From the NCBI GenBank assembly GCA_020746835.1, contig JAGPNK010000008.1, positions 806,001-870,000 of the forward strand: a stretch of 64,000 bases of DNA. The letters run 5' to 3'. This document shows, in pieces, positions 1 through 13,124 of the stretch (position 1 is its first letter; the number at the start of each line of letters is the position of its first letter). This DNA comes from Stachybotrys elegans (Eukaryota > Ascomycota > Sordariomycetes > Hypocreales > Stachybotryaceae). The position numbers were made by a program, and so were the translations under genes. The notes under the pieces were generated by a model, which was given only the letters and a program-made list of their open reading frames with translations, was not told the origin of the DNA and ran no database searches.

Positions 1-3000
1 TGGGTCGACGGATAGAGGGAGAGACAAATGAGGATGGAGGATGGAGAGAAAGGCTTGGGCGCGGATGCCAATTCAGGCGGCTGGCTGGTTGGATGGTAGG
101 CCCCGGGGTGCAGCAACAGCACCTGGATGGGTATGTGTATGTGGTGGTGGTTTGACCGATTTCTGGATTGGATCCCAAATCCAGAGTGGATGATGTCCAG
201 AACGGATGGAGGGATGGGATTGGTTTGGGGGGGGGGGACCTGCTGTTTGGGCGCCGGGAGATGATGCAGCCAGGGTCGCCAGTCCCAAGGTGCCTACTTA
301 GGCAGGCCTAGGCCGACTATAAGCTTGGGCTTTAGGCGGGCTGTCTGGTTGGCGGGCGCTGTGATTGGAGAATGGGGGCGCTGCGGATGGGGCCCTGGGG
401 CGACGGGACGATGCAGCTATCACAGCCCGCCCGCCCATTGATTGATAAATTGCTCCTCCCATTGTTCAATCGACACGACCGCATCATGCAACCACTTTAC
501 GCGCCCTGCATGCATGCCTTGCCGCTGCTCTCTGGCTACCTATGTTGCGCTCTGCCTCTGCCTCTGCATGGGCATCGTCATTTGGTGCCTAACCTTTCGT
601 CTCTCCTGCCTTTTCGTGAGGTCATGGCCATATAAGATGGCGCCCAACCTCGACTCTCCATCACCATCTCCTTCGTTCTCTTCCGTCAACCTGACATGTC
701 AACCACCATCTACCGAATGCCCACCGCTCGGTGCGACGTTTCATCGCTGATGCTCAGACCCCCAGGCCTCCTCCCCGGAGACGAAACACTCATATCCCAG
801 ACCCCGTCCATCCCATCCCATCGCTGTGCCATGATCCCTTCTCGTTACTAATTCTTACCAGTCACTTCCTCATCCGACCACCACCTTCTCAGACCAGGGG
901 GAGGGCCCCATCATCTGCCCGATAACCATGCTGTGCTCCCGCTCCCGTTCATGCAGCAGCCCTGCGTCCTGCCAGTGTCCATGTTACGTCCATGCTACCT
1001 CGCCGTGTCCATGTGCGTCTCCTCCCTCTCGCAAATGGCCTCGACACCACCTTTTCCTCCATTTATCCCCCCATTGATGGGTAGAGAATGGGTCCCTCGT
1101 TCCTGGCCTGCGACATGGGGGTGTGGGATGGTCAAGCAGGGGCCACGGCGCGCGTCACCTGGCGTCGGTGATCAGCATGATCCCGGGAGCCCAGAAACGC
1201 CATGCCCGCCGCTGCTTGATAGGATACCGACGTGACGGGCACGCTGTCATCGACCTTGACTGACCACGGGCATCCAAGCGCACAACACGCATCGCCAGCC
1301 ACAGCGCCACCAGCCCACCGAGCTGACCATGATAGCAAGAAAGTCTCTCATGTCTCATCACGTAATGGCTCAAGCAGAAAAAGAAACAAAGGAACTGAGC
1401 TAGCACCAGAGGAGAAGGAAAAGCAACCTCGACATGGGGCGGCAGCCATCGGTTACGGCATCACGCGGGAATATTCTCCTCCCTTCCATCAGCCCTGCCT
1501 CCCTCCTTCGTTCCCTCTCTTCCTATTCGGCTGGCATGTCGCACAGAAGGAGGAGCACCACACACTCCCCGAGTATCCATCCCGCCCTGCCGCAACAGCT
1601 GAACCATACGATAAGCATGGGAAAAAACGACCAGATCCAGGGTACCGTGCGAGCAGGATTCAGAACTAGGAAATGAACCCGACACCACCTGCCATCGCCC
1701 ACAGCGGAAAGGACTGCGGCTGGACGTATACTCTCCTGATGATATAGGTGAGCGTCACGAGTCAGTGAGGTAGGTTGGACGCTGGGTATTATTTACAGTA
1801 TTCTATAGCCACCAGGGATTTTCACGTGCAGCAGCATGTTAGGAATGGTACGATGCATGCATATGCATGCTTTCATAACAGTACTTGTCGTAAATAGAAG
1901 CACATCCATGATATCAAATGCACCTTTTCCATCTCTTCCTCGTCCCGGCATCCCGATTGTCTATCCGATGTTGACTGCCAACTTGAATCAGTCTCGTGCC
2001 CCTTCCACTTACCCTACACACCCTTCCAAACTCCTTCCATCGCCAACCCCTGAATACCCTCCTTCTGCCCTGGACCAGAAAGCTCACGCGCGCGCAGCTC
2101 CAGGAACCGATTGGGTGTAACCGCATTCTGGCTCGGACATGCAGACCATGGCTGCAGCCTGCATCTGTCGTGCTGCTCGGCAGCCCGCAGATCCTCCCAT
2201 GCGGTCCTCAGCCACTCAGGAGCTGCTCAACGTTATCTGATATCATAGATGCGTGCATGTGAATCAGGTGCATTTACCCGACTCCCCAACACCGGCTGCG
2301 TAGCAGAACTGACCGAGGATGAATCCCTTCTTGCCTGCCGGACCGAGCCCCTCCGCATGCAAGAACCGGCATCCCTTTGTCTTTGTCTTTGTCTTTCTCC
2401 TCCAGCGCATCACCACTTCCTCACAAACTCCAAGTCGAAGGGCCACAGAAGCCCCTACAGCTGCGGTCTCTGTATTCGTGAATCCAAGCAAAGGCTTCTG
2501 CTGGTTCAGGTCCCGGTCTGCGCCGCAGCTCCCTTTGACTCTAGTCAAAACCATGATTGGCATTGCTGCATGAGCACACCGTGAGAGGAGGCATCAATCA
2601 CACCCGTGCCTCGTATAGGCGGATTCCCCAAAGGCAACACGTTCTCGTCATGCCACATCATCTGAATTGAGAAATAAAGCCCATAGCTCCCCTCCCTTGC
2701 GTCCTGGCGATAAAATCGGTGAACCTCGCCCGTGACCCGAGCCATGGAACCGTGATTCGTATAATGGACCCGGCGTAGCCTTGTCAGAACACACGAGGCC
2801 AGCCTCAGCAGAACACACGTAAGGGCCAGAGCCAACGAACGGTGCGCATAGACGTCGAGTCGACTAACCGCAGGTCCCCTGACTGCATACGCATGCTTTG
2901 GCTGCCGCTGTTGTTGCCCTTTCTGCCTCATTGGTCTCGGGCTCCGGCGAATGGCTGATGTCATCTGACGATCCCTTCATTGTTTGAATATGTCATTGGT

Positions 3001-3339
3001 CCTGTGAGTGACAGAGCAATCATCGTCATTCGTATACACTATTGCTCCGTTTCCTCATTGCACCTGCTCTACCATAGTAAACCCGGCGCTGTATGCATGC
3101 TGAACATGCCTCCCAGCCAGATGGCCAATCAGTCTCCTCTCAACCCATAGCGATGCTCAAGATATTGCTAACCGGCCTTGCCGTGCTGTCTCTCCGGCCG
3201 TGGCCACCGTCCGACAGAACGAACAGGCCAGGATCACCAAGCTACCCCAGCACCACGACTGACCTCGTCGAGGCATCATGACGCACATACAACGCAACGT
3301 CAGCGCCTGCCTGAATGGCCCAGTGGGATAGGAACCTCG
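1..3339. other. Intergenic, no gene recognised
   Basis: I see no supportable gene. ORFs on both strands are short, compositionally biased and lack recognisable motifs. A CTTTGT hexamer repeat lies near 2374-2397. CT-rich stretches around 650-900 look like ordinary fungal promoter or UTR composition. The region borders the esterase pseudogene on its right. Confidence 0.5.
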
Positions 3340-4000
3340 CATCCTGGTGGGTGTGAGTATACACCATGAGGCCCGTACGCACCGTACTCAGCGCGGGAGA
3401 AACAGCTCTCTACCGGCGCCCGTGTCGATGCAGAGCTTCCATCATCCGATTTGGCTTCAGGGGCGAGTTCCTCGGTGTGACCTTCAGCCAGCATATCAAC
3501 GAGGGTATGCCTGTCGCCTACCGTCTCAACGGCATGGCCTAGATCTTCAGCAGCGTGACCACGGGCGACACGTACCAATTCATCAGTCCTCCGGGCAAGG
3601 CGTCAACGTGACGCACCCTTCATCCCCGGCATCCTTGAGATACACGTCAACACCTGAGGTATCGGCGTGCAAATCTCCCAAATCAGCATCACCGCCAGAT
3701 GCCCGCGCTTCATCGAGTTCGTCGGTGACGGCCTCAACTACGACATGTATAAGTCGTACGAGGCGCTCTTCTGCTTCGCGTACGGTGTCGGCAAGGGCTT
3801 CAGCGCCACCGAGTATTCCCTCTAGACATCTGTGTCACGGAGCAGAAATGCTTTGGCAACGACTTCCCGGCGTAGGAGTTTGACGCCCGCCCGCCAGACT
3901 TCGTCATCATCGGCATGGGCATCATCCAGCGTCACGCGCTGACCGATGAGGCATATCCTGTTTGCAAGTACTTCAGCAGGAAGAGCACTGCTCAGTGCTC
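3340..4000 (+). pseudogene. Decayed SGNH/GDSL esterase (CE2-like) pseudogene
   Basis: Pieces of a secreted fungal carbohydrate-esterase-like protein can be read in order on the plus strand but in different frames with stops between them. About 3355-3560 gives a beta-sandwich-like stretch (IIRFGFRGEFLGVTFSQ, then MPVAYRLNG). About 3700-3825 gives the SGNH block I region (FIEFVGDGLN, then KSYEALFCFAYGVG and TEYSL). About 3826-3960 gives ICVTEQKCFGN and PPDFVIIGMG, resembling the later SGNH blocks. The nucleophile motif GDS(L/I) reads GDG here, so the catalytic serine is missing, and at least three stops or frame changes interrupt the gene. In this family the enzyme would de-esterify polysaccharides outside the cell; this copy cannot. 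The family assignment is from remembered motifs and the exact borders are uncertain. Confidence 0.45.
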
Positions 4001-4560
4001 ATAGTATGGGACAGTGTGCGGAGCGAGGAGATTCCTGGACGAGCCGGTCGAGCTTTGGGTTCTGCTTCAACACCATGGACATTCTGCGGCATAACGATCG
4101 CGAGCGGAAGAGCCAGCCCACGACGTGGAACAGACCAAGATAGCCAGCCACGTAGAACAGTCTATTCACATCAATTTTGGATCGGGGATGCGGCCAATAT
4201 GCCACAGTAAACGAGCTAACGCAGACATATCAGATCTCAAGGCTAACCAGAGTGAATAGGGTCTTTGCCGATACCATGTAATGGAATAACGAGCCAAACT
4301 TTTGGATCTCGGATGCAGTACATCCCGCCAAAAGGCAATACTAGCCCACGCTTCCATTCCCGTGATTGAGGACCTCGTAGCGCGTCCTATTCTGTGATGG
4401 AATCTTTCCGAAGTCGCCCCCAATAGTGGCTGTTGAAAAGGGGGTAGAAGTGGGTTATTGAACCTCGTTGCTGCTAGCCCTGGCTGCAAATCTGATGCTG
4501 ACCAACGTTCAGTTCCCGTCCAGTCAAAGAAGACTGACCGCAACTTGGTATCGTAATGCG

Positions 4561-4582
4561 AGGCCAGGCCAGGCCAGGCCAG
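4561..4582. repeat. AGGCC pentanucleotide tandem repeat
   Basis: About four tandem copies of a five-base unit in otherwise unique sequence; a simple microsatellite with no visible function. Confidence 0.8.
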
Positions 4583-5544
4583 TCTTGAAGGGGGTAGCGC
4601 TGTATGCACAACTCCGCACCCAGGAAGGAACCGTGGTAAACGTGGGCCACCGAGGCCATCTCGTCACTGTCGTAGAAGTGCCTCAACTTCGGGTATCGCG
4701 CCTGGGGGTGCGTGTGACGCGGGACCCTCACGGCACTCTCCATGCCTACGTACCACCTGATCACCGGCCCATGTACTAGTAGCTTGCTTGATAGTGGTGA
4801 GGGAGACGTGCCTGCCGAACATTGTGAGAAACAGGTTACTATTATTGTCCAGCATTGTGAAGCAGACCTGAGGGCAAGCCACCCCAAGTTGAGATACGAA
4901 ACAGAGCTTGAGGAGCCCCAAGGGCTTCGCCACAGGATAATTGAAATCTTGTGAGAACCCCGGCGGCATATCTGCCATAGGCCCTGCTTACTAGTAGCGA
5001 CCCAAGTTTTCGTCCCCCAGACCTGTTATGCGAGCTTGGCTCCCATCATCCACCGAAGCTCGGGATTTTCGGCATAGATCTTCACCGGCTCGTCTTGTCG
5101 GAAGCAATACGATGTTGGCTGCCTTGACAGACATGTCCCACATGACCAGCTCAAGTACATACGAAGCCATTCCCCATGTGGTCGGTGTAGCAGCACCGCA
5201 AGATCAGCACCAGGGCAGGCCCGGTGGCAATTTGGGAGAGGTTGCTCCGCTGTAGGACTGACTGGGTGACGTCCCGCAGATACATCAGTGGAATTGGTCT
5301 TGAGCAAGATGTTGCCAGAGAGGTGTTTCCAGGAGTTGTCCAGATTTGAGCCTCCAGGCAGACAGAGCGCAAAGGCAGTACGCGCTGTCTCACGTATAGT
5401 TGTTTGAACGATTAAGGGGTTCAACCCCCTAACTGTCGCGAGCTGCAGGCAAGATCGTGGATCAATACCTTGGCTTCATCATGTTCTGATCATCGGTCGA
5501 TCTGCCTTGAATGTCCACCAGCTCGCCACCATAAACGCCTGGGA

Positions 5545-5562
5545 GGGGGGGGGGGGGGGGGG
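5545..5562. repeat. Homopolymer run of 18 G
   Basis: An uninterrupted run of 18 G on the plus strand. Such tracts are unstable in replication and error-prone in sequencing, so its exact length should not be trusted. Confidence 0.9.
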
Positions 5563-8500
5563 TGAAAGAACATCTCGACGTCTCCAGTGCTTGCTCCGCC
5601 AGCCCATCCACTGGAGCCTCTGGCCTGAAACTGGTTAGGGAGCAAAGAGGCGTGCTCCGAGACAGATGTGATCCTCTTCGCTCACACCTGCACGAAGATT
5701 CTCCAGTGGAGTGCGTGTAACAAGGAGCAGGCCGCGGCAAGTTGGTTCTGCATGTCCAAAATGCACGCACATGGGACGGCGAGGACCTTGCCCACTTGTC
5801 AGGGCATTGTCTCAGGAAGACGATCATGGAGACCGTTTCCAGAGGACTGGGAACCCTTGCTCAGGAAACAGACTTTGGCTCGGGCCCAGGGAGATTCTCC
5901 GCGAAGGAAGCCTACCATGTTGACGAGCACCAGACACTCGTGCGAAGCTCAGTCATCATAGTTTGTCGATCAGAATGACAAGACCCAGAGCTACGCCGCT
6001 CGCTACGTTCTCGCTTGCGAAGCCCACTTCCGCCCCCTCGTAGTGGGAGGAGCTGGAGGGGATACTCTTAGCACAGGGGGGTATTGCGTATGTACAAGTC
6101 CAAGATGAGGAACCGGTAGGCTAGGCGGATGCTAGGCCAAGACCCAGGTTGGAAATAAGCACTCCAACGGCTGCCAGAAACGGGCAGTGTGCCCGGCCTG
6201 CATGTTGGGTCGGGTCCCGTAGGAGGGCTGCAAGGAAGGGCCCGGCATGCCCCTCATGGGCCATGGGCCTTTGCTGAGAAACAATTATGTGATCGCTGGA
6301 AAGGATCGGGTCGATGTTAGGATCAGCATACCGTTCAAAGATAGCGAAGAACAGAACAAAATGGGCTAGGTGATACGTGATGTGGCCGAAAAGGGAACCG
6401 TCATCGGGGATGATGCCTGGCAGTCTGCCCAAGTCGGATTTTGCGAGGCTGCTTCACTCCACCCATCTAACACTCTTATGACTTGCTATACGCTCGGGCG
6501 GAGGATCATCATATCCTTTTGGTGTCTCCATTCGCCTCTACGGCCACTTGGACTCTTGGGCTCGGAGAAGTGCCGTTGCTACAATCTGGTGCTGTTGACC
6601 CGAGGCTGGTCGGTCTCCTGTATCAAAGCCCTTGGATAGTGCCTCACGCTTAAACATACTTAGAAGGGAATACTAATGCTGGGCCCTTGTCAAAATGTTT
6701 GAAATGAACGAACCTTGTGTGTGTGACAAGCACCAGAAGGGGACAAAGCGCTGCATGGCAGACAATGATCAACCCTCGACCCGTCATGCCTTCATGCCTG
6801 CTTCGGGGGGTCTCCATCGTAGGACTCCATCCTCTATTGGGGAATACACGCCAAGCATATTCCAAACTCCCTGGTTTCGAACCACCAGCAGTCCTGGCGG
6901 AAAACGCCGCTGTTGATTTGTTGCCCCTCTGCCCCCTTCCCCCATTCACTTGTCTCCCTGTAGGTGCATGCCTCGGCTTGCTTTGTCTTGATGCAGAGGT
7001 GGTACTTGCACACTTGCCGGCATCCGGGGCTAAGATGCCTTCTTGATCGGAGAGTGGCCGTAGGATTGGCTGGTTCCGTACAGTTGGGAGAAGGAAGAGA
7101 CCATCTCCACCAAGTTATCGGAGGTAGCCAGTAGCCCAAGGTGAGGGCCCTTGGAAAAAGCCTTAGGGGGAAAGATGGGCCAGAATGGACCAGATGACTT
7201 CCTTAGCAATTCGAGACTGAAGCCGTAATGAAGATGAGAGCCCCATCGTCTATTGACCCTCCTGGGCTTGAGGTGGACGTCATCGACTTCGATAGCTCCA
7301 ACGCTGGGTACGGGATCAATCCTTGCTCTTGGGCTGGGCTGTGAGGTGAGGTGAGGCGATATGTAATGACAGACCAAGAGACCATCCACCCACGTCAATC
7401 ACGCTCTCCCGATGGTCCATGTCCGGCATGGGCCTTGCGCCTCAAGTGGGTGACGACGAGATGGGATGGAAAGCTCGGCAAGACGAGGCTCCAAAGGCGC
7501 AGCGCCGCGTCTTCTGCACCTAGCTGGCGCAAGCAAAGACAACACAGCGCACACAGCACATGGGTAGATTGTGTAAAAGGCAAGCATCCCCAGTGTTGTG
7601 TTCCAATACCCCTCCGTGGTCGTCCTGGACGCCCCTTGCCCTAGTTACTCGGCGGCTCAGGAACGCGCTGCATTTCGGCAATGTCTGGGGATGAAGGGAC
7701 GAGGGATGATCCCGGCTCGCAACGTGCTTTCGGAGACCGCGCATCATTCATGCGCGTTGCTCAATAGGACAAGCAAAGATGGAACATTTGTAGAAGGGTA
7801 ATTTGCGAAGAACCTTTTTCTCGTAAGTCAAAGGGACGCACAGACATTATGTTCATGCAAAGAGGGGGCGGAAGGAGCATTGGCCTAGGGGGAAAAAAGC
7901 AATAATTCACAGGGGAGGAACCATCGGAGAAAAAGAAAAGGGCTAGAAAAAGAGAAGGATAACTATTACCGACGGGAAACAACTTCAGCTCAGGCAAAGA
8001 ACAACACATTGCATCCTCGGGTCTGTTAGGCTGAAACATGTGCCTATCCATGGTTTGGGGATCGAGAATTTGCTGTTTAGGTCCAGGAACAGCATCATCC
8101 CTACCCCATGTCTTCCTAAATTGCAGCCGTAAGCCCGCTTGGTGACTTGGTGTTGATGTTATTTTATTGTCGGGGAACCAGAATCCCATCATTCTGGATA
8201 GAATAGTCCAGCGCAGACCCTGAGATGCGCATGCACGCCTTCCAGACTATATGGTACGGGGGAGGGAGCACGCTTGAGGCCGAGGCTAGGCTTTCCGATC
8301 TTGGCTGTCGTGCCCAACGGCGTCGCGCTGAGCTCTTAGCCGCGATCTGATGTCCATTTTCAGCCATGAGCTCGTTTGCCCAAGCCTCATCTTGCTTGGC
8401 CTGCTGGAGTAAAGAGAGCAAAAAGGCCAGAAGGAACGGACAAGATGATTACCCCGGTGGAATGGTCGCTATAGCTGGGCGCTGCTAAGCACAGCGCTTC

Positions 8501-9696
8501 CTTGCTCCAACACCCTCGCACCTGGAGGGATGATGCCAGTTGCCGTCGGGGGCCCAGGGCTGGCACATGGCGATGGAGAACGCTAATTGATGACGGTCCA
8601 TGGTGTCCCCTTGGGTGGTTTTTTTGGCGTGCCTCGTAGCCGGACACTTCTGAGACGCACGCCACGACAGAACCTCGTGGTGAGAGCGCTAGGCAAATGA
8701 CTCGCCAACTCCCGTTGGGCCAAGCTCAATCGCGTAACTTTTGCGGAATCTCTGGCCACCGTCGTCCTTGGTCCGAGTCCGTCTGATCTTGACGTAGACC
8801 AGCCTCGAGTCAAGATAGATCCCTAGTGCATGATGGAGGGCAATGACGCATCAGCTCGTGGACCGGGGCATCATTCTTCTATCCTTCTAGAAGCCTCGGT
8901 AGCGCCGTTCAGGTCGTCGCCTCATCCGCCCATACGCTCACGCTAGAGCAGATCACTCGGCCATGCCACGACACTTGTTGGGTGCACACGCCAGCACTTT
9001 GGCCCTCCTCAGGCGCTGTCCCACGGCGATCTGTCGCGCGGGTGGCACAACAAGAGGTCACGGCAGCCCGGAGATTGCCGCAGAGACAAGACACAGGACG
9101 CATCGTGCGACGAGGCAGACAGCAGGCGTGTCCGTCAAACATTCACAGTCATGCTTTGGTGGCACTAGATGGATGGATTGATTCAATGTTCGTTCTTTGA
9201 TTGATGGATTCATGCGTCCTGGATATTTTAATCAACGCCCACAAGCTGTGCGTAGTCCTAAGCCGTGCGCACCATTTCCGCCGCATCTTCCAATCCTGCC
9301 CTGGTGCCTCGGTTTCGCGGCCCTTGTAAATACAGATTCCCCAACTCCATGCCAAAATGTCAAAATATTACCGCGGATCGGATCCATGTTGCTATGGCGA
9401 TCCCACGGGTTGTTGTAAGTAGTAGATAATACCAGTAGTCGAAGAGAGATGTAACGACTGTGAGACGGTGGTTGTAGTTGTAGTTGTAGTTTGCTGAAAG
9501 TGTTGGCGGTGGCGGTCGCATTCGAAAAGCAAATCGTGGTATCAGTCGCCCTTTTCCCATTATCCAAGTCCATTCCCCCCTCCGTTCCCCACCATTCGCC
9601 CCTTCCGCTTAGTCCAAACACATGTCCACTCCTCGTTTTGTGATTTTGCGTAGTGCAATTGCATTATACTCGTACAGCCGCATTGATTATGGTCGG

Positions 9697-10716
9697 TTAT
9701 GATAGTGCGGGCCCGCCGGCACTGACCTCGAAGCTGTGGCAGCCGCGCTCGTGGCGCTTCATGTTGCTACGCACGCTGAAGGCCTTGCCGCAGCCGGCAT
9801 GGGGGCACTTGAAGGGCTTCTCGCCGGTGTGTGAGTGGCTGTGGATGCGCAGGCTGCTCGGTCGGCTAAAGGCCTTGTTGCAGATCTGGCAGATGTAGCG
9901 GTCCTGGCTCTGAGGGAAGGCTGCTCCGTGCGAGGGATTCATGTAGTGGTGGTGTTGCCAGGGGTTGCCACTGGAGGCGGGGACCACGGCCACTGGGATG
10001 CTGAGGGGAGGCGGGAAGTTTTGAGGCAGAGGTCGCTGAGCATAGATGCCAGGAGTATGCGACTGCTGTGAAGGAGCAGGCTGAGGGGCGGGCGTGGGCT
10101 GGTAGTAAGCTGGTCGTGCCGCGTGGCTGGAGTACGGCGACGAAGGATACGTCTGCTGGGGATAACCGGCAGGTCGAGGGAGGGTCGGAGGGGCAGCCTG
10201 CTGCTGCTGCTGGCGGTGGCTGTCTGCTTCCAGAGGCGGCGTCGTCTCGTAGTGGTAGTGGCTTGAAGACGATGCACTGGGAAAGTGGGTGACCGACTTG
10301 CTGGTTGGCGAGTTGCTCTCGTACGAAGCATCGGTGCTCAGAGGAGGCGAAGGAGGCAGGGAGCGATAGTGGTGATTGGAGGTCTGGAGGCTCTGAGAGC
10401 TGGTCTTGATGCAAGGTAGGCCTTGGCGACCATGCTGTGCAAGAGCTGCAGTCGTCAGGTTAGCATCTTGGACCGAGTTGCGCAGCGACTGAAGTGGCAC
10501 CGTACATTCTGGCTTGGGAGAATGGCGAAGAGGGTTGGCGGAAGTCTCGCTGGTAGGAGATCCAGCATCGGCCAAGCCGAGCAGGTTGGAGATGGAGGGG
10601 AGAGAGCACCGAGTATCCTCCATTGGGGGCGAGGGAGGTGGCCGAGGAATCTGAGAGAGGCCAAGTCGCGAGGGTTGAGTTTGGTGGTATGGCATCGACG
10701 ACAAGACGGAGGTCAT
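9697..10716 (-). CDS. C2H2 zinc-finger transcription factor
   Basis: This encodes a 339-residue nuclear DNA-binding protein in one exon. Two adjacent C2H2 fingers lie at the C-terminus: finger 1 about residues 276-296 (C276, C279, H292, H296) and finger 2 about 304-327 (C304, C309, H322, H327), joined by the classic TGEKPFKC linker. The finger cores RPSSLRIH and SVRSNMKRH are typical of fungal developmental and conidiation regulators. The rest is Pro/Ser/Gln-rich and probably disordered, with a short conserved-looking N-terminal motif (LPSISNLLGLAD, near residue 40), a His/Tyr-rich stretch and a polyGln tract. The start is the ATG at 10716. Length and two C-terminal fingers resemble FlbC-type proteins, but the finger sequence does not match my memory of FlbC well, so I give no symbol. 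It stands alone in a large gene-poor region. Confidence 0.88.
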   Translation of the reverse strand: MTSVLSSMPYHQTQPSRLGLSQIPRPPPSPPMEDTRCSLPSISNLLGLADAGSPTSETSANPLRHSPKPECTVPLQSLRNSVQDANLTTAALAQHGRQGLPCIKTSSQSLQTSNHHYRSLPPSPPLSTDASYESNSPTSKSVTHFPSASSSSHYHYETTPPLEADSHRQQQQQAAPPTLPRPAGYPQQTYPSSPYSSHAARPAYYQPTPAPQPAPSQQSHTPGIYAQRPLPQNFPPPLSIPVAVVPASSGNPWQHHHYMNPSHGAAFPQSQDRYICQICNKAFSRPSSLRIHSHSHTGEKPFKCPHAGCGKAFSVRSNMKRHERGCHSFEVSAGGPALS

Positions 10717-10960
10717 GACTTAGAGATGTGATGATGTCTGTCGAAGGCGAGGGGGTGGAAGGAATTAAGAACAAGTAATGGTTCACTGTCCGAGTTGAGG
10801 TGAGGTGAGGTGAAGGACGAGGAGGGGTGGGATGGGTTTTGTTTTGGGAGACAAACAGATGGATGGATAGATAGAAAAGAGGCAGGTCAAGAACGGGGAT
10901 GCAAGTATATGTATGTCAAGTAAGGCCAGGTGAGGGAGGTGTGTGGATGGAGGATGGAGG

Positions 10961-10986
10961 AGTATGGAGTATGGAGTATGGAGTAC
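10961..10986. repeat. 7-bp tandem repeat upstream of the C2H2 gene
   Basis: Three and a half copies of a seven-base unit (AGTATGG), within a purine-rich segment (10790-11100) that also carries repeated GGTGA words. It lies 245 bases upstream of the C2H2 start codon, in its promoter or leader. Confidence 0.75.
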
Positions 10987-12034
10987 TAAGTAATGTGGCA
11001 GGCAGTACGGAGTAGGTGAGGTAAAGGTGAGGCGAGACTAGGGAAGGAACTAGGGTGAGGGAGGTACCGAGGAGCGAGAGGGAAGGAACTAGGAGGGCAA
11101 GGTACCAGGCGTCAGGCAGGCCCATATAAAGTACCGTCGCAGGGAGATGAAAAGAAGGTTGAGGGTGGGCTAAGAAGGGAAGTGGGAAGCGGTATATCAG
11201 ATCTCTGGGAATCCCAAACGATGATCCTTGGGGACACCTCTCCGCCAACCCAAGCCAGGCAAATTGGGGACGGACCCGGAGGCGTGTAGCGTGTGGATCG
11301 TCCCCCTGGTCGGCCCAGCGGTCATGGTATGGTAGACTCACACACGCCTGGGACGGGACTGGGACTAGCTGTATGTACGGAGCACACTCATCATCATCTC
11401 ACTCACAGGCCACCGTGCCAGCCTGACGAGGCAAGCAATTCATGACGGGGAACGGCCATGCCCAGAGGGCGAGGCGAATGCAGTAAGAAGCTCAACGGTT
11501 GCCATGTGGATGGATGCTTCCTGGCTAGCGCTCGGGCTTTCTTGTCGTCCAAATTCCTTTGCTTTTTTTACTTAGCTCGTTGTTCTTCTGCGACCTGGAG
11601 CACTCCTCTTCTCTCTTTAGCTGGTCCCCCCTCTGCCTCTCTCGTCTTTCGTGTGTGGCGTGGGGAAAAGGAGGAGGGGTGAGATACGAGTGTTTTGACA
11701 CACACACCCATTTTGCTCTAAGCGAGCACACCTGTCCCTACACACCCTGCTCACACGTTATGGGCCCTAACTGGAGATGGAGGGGTGTGTGCGCGGCCAG
11801 AAGGGGTGGAGGGGTAGAGGGGGTGGCTTGACTGGGGACAGCCCACGACCACGCTATGATCCAACCTGTAGGGCATCTTTTTTGCACATCCTTCCCCTTC
11901 ACGTGTGTCGCTGTAGATGTCATGGCTAAGGACCAGGGTGGTGACTACAGGGGTAATGACAGAGGCCCGTTCGTCGCCCAAGGGTGCAGGAAGAAAAGGG
12001 CCCACTGTCAGAAAAAGAAAAGAAGAACTCGAGA

Positions 12035-12055
12035 TTCACACACACACACACACAC
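12035..12055. repeat. CA dinucleotide microsatellite
   Basis: About ten CA copies. A shorter similar tract lies at 22131-22147. Confidence 0.85.
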
Positions 12056-13090
12056 CCACCCCATTTCGTAGGGGCGTGTCGGCATCTGGAGTGGGAAAAG
12101 GCCACACCACAGAGACGTCGTAGCTGATGCCAGTCGCTGGTGGAAACTCAAAGGTACATCGACTGCCTGCGTCGTCTCGCTGGGACGTCTTGTACCTCAT
12201 ATCCTCCTCATCAAGATCTCTTCTCGCGGAGATGGAGATGAAGATGGAGACCCTGCCTCGGGCTGGTGGGAGAGACGACGCATCATGGCTGTTTTGCTGA
12301 CCAGGCTGCCCCCATCGTGTTTGCTTGTTCCATTGCGAGCTGGGAACAGGCTGCCGGGGAATTCTCGAGGAATTCACCTCTCCATCCATCCCATCATCCC
12401 CTCGTCCGTCCCATCCCCATGCATCGTATGGACCATCTCCGGCTACGGAAAATCCCAATTTACTCTACGCTCGTTCCGCTGGCTTTGAGACATGGCATGG
12501 CCAGTTTCCCTGTATCCTGTCTGCTTCTTCTAAGTTGCCACAACCCCACTGCCTGCAGACAAGGCGCAACGCACACTGCTAACGTCGTCCCATCAAGACT
12601 CGGCCTCTTGGTCTGAGAGAAGATGGCTGCAGCCCCATTCTTCGCAACCACCTGAACCTTGCGTTACTCTTGTATCCACAAGAAGCAATCTGCGGACTTG
12701 AGACGATCAACGACGCAAAGACGAGCCCCCCCTTCGATTCGCCCGATTATGTGACCGGCGCCTCGAGCTGATCTTATGCCGGGCTTCCCTTGCCTCCTCT
12801 GATTGAGATGTTGCTGCTATTGGTGCGCCGCGTGAACTCGGACCGTTACAATATGTGGTCCGTGGGTGCGTGACAGCATTGCTGTGACGATCACTCTTTT
12901 TCCGTATTCCCGTAACGGGCTCTGACGTGTTTCCCTCTGGTGGTGGGAGTCATGGACATTGAACTGCTGTTGCGGTATGTACTGCTCGAGCAAGGACAGG
13001 AATCAACCATGATGAAGTGATGCTCTTGATCCTCCACAAACGAGGACGATCACGCTTGCAAGTACGGTGGCTCTTCTCTCCGTGCCGTCT

Positions 13091-13124
13091 CACCACCACC
13101 ACCTCCTCCTCCTCCTCCTCCTCC
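13091..13124. repeat. CCA/CCT trinucleotide microsatellite
   Basis: A CCA run passes directly into a run of about eight CCT copies; a simple low-complexity tract. Confidence 0.85.

Larger units (their letters stand above)
4001..9696. other. Gene-poor region, nothing identified
   Basis: No gene can be supported in this 5.7-kb stretch. Minus-strand ORFs between 4160 and 7400 follow one another in different frames and could be debris of an old gene, but none carries a motif I recognise. It contains an AGGCC tandem repeat (4561-4582), a run of 18 G (5545-5562) and a GTTGTA repeat near 9470-9492 just downstream of the C2H2 gene. Confidence 0.4.

Noticed and set aside
6860..6900. tRNA-like TTCGAAACC sequence on the minus strand
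   Set aside because: The T-stem does not pair and no acceptor or anticodon stem can be drawn. I noticed no tRNA or rRNA elsewhere, though my scan was by eye.
4160..7400. Minus-strand chain of ORFs that could be a decayed transporter gene
   Set aside because: I tried to match transporter and oxidase motifs and found no Walker, ABC signature or membrane-segment pattern I could defend.
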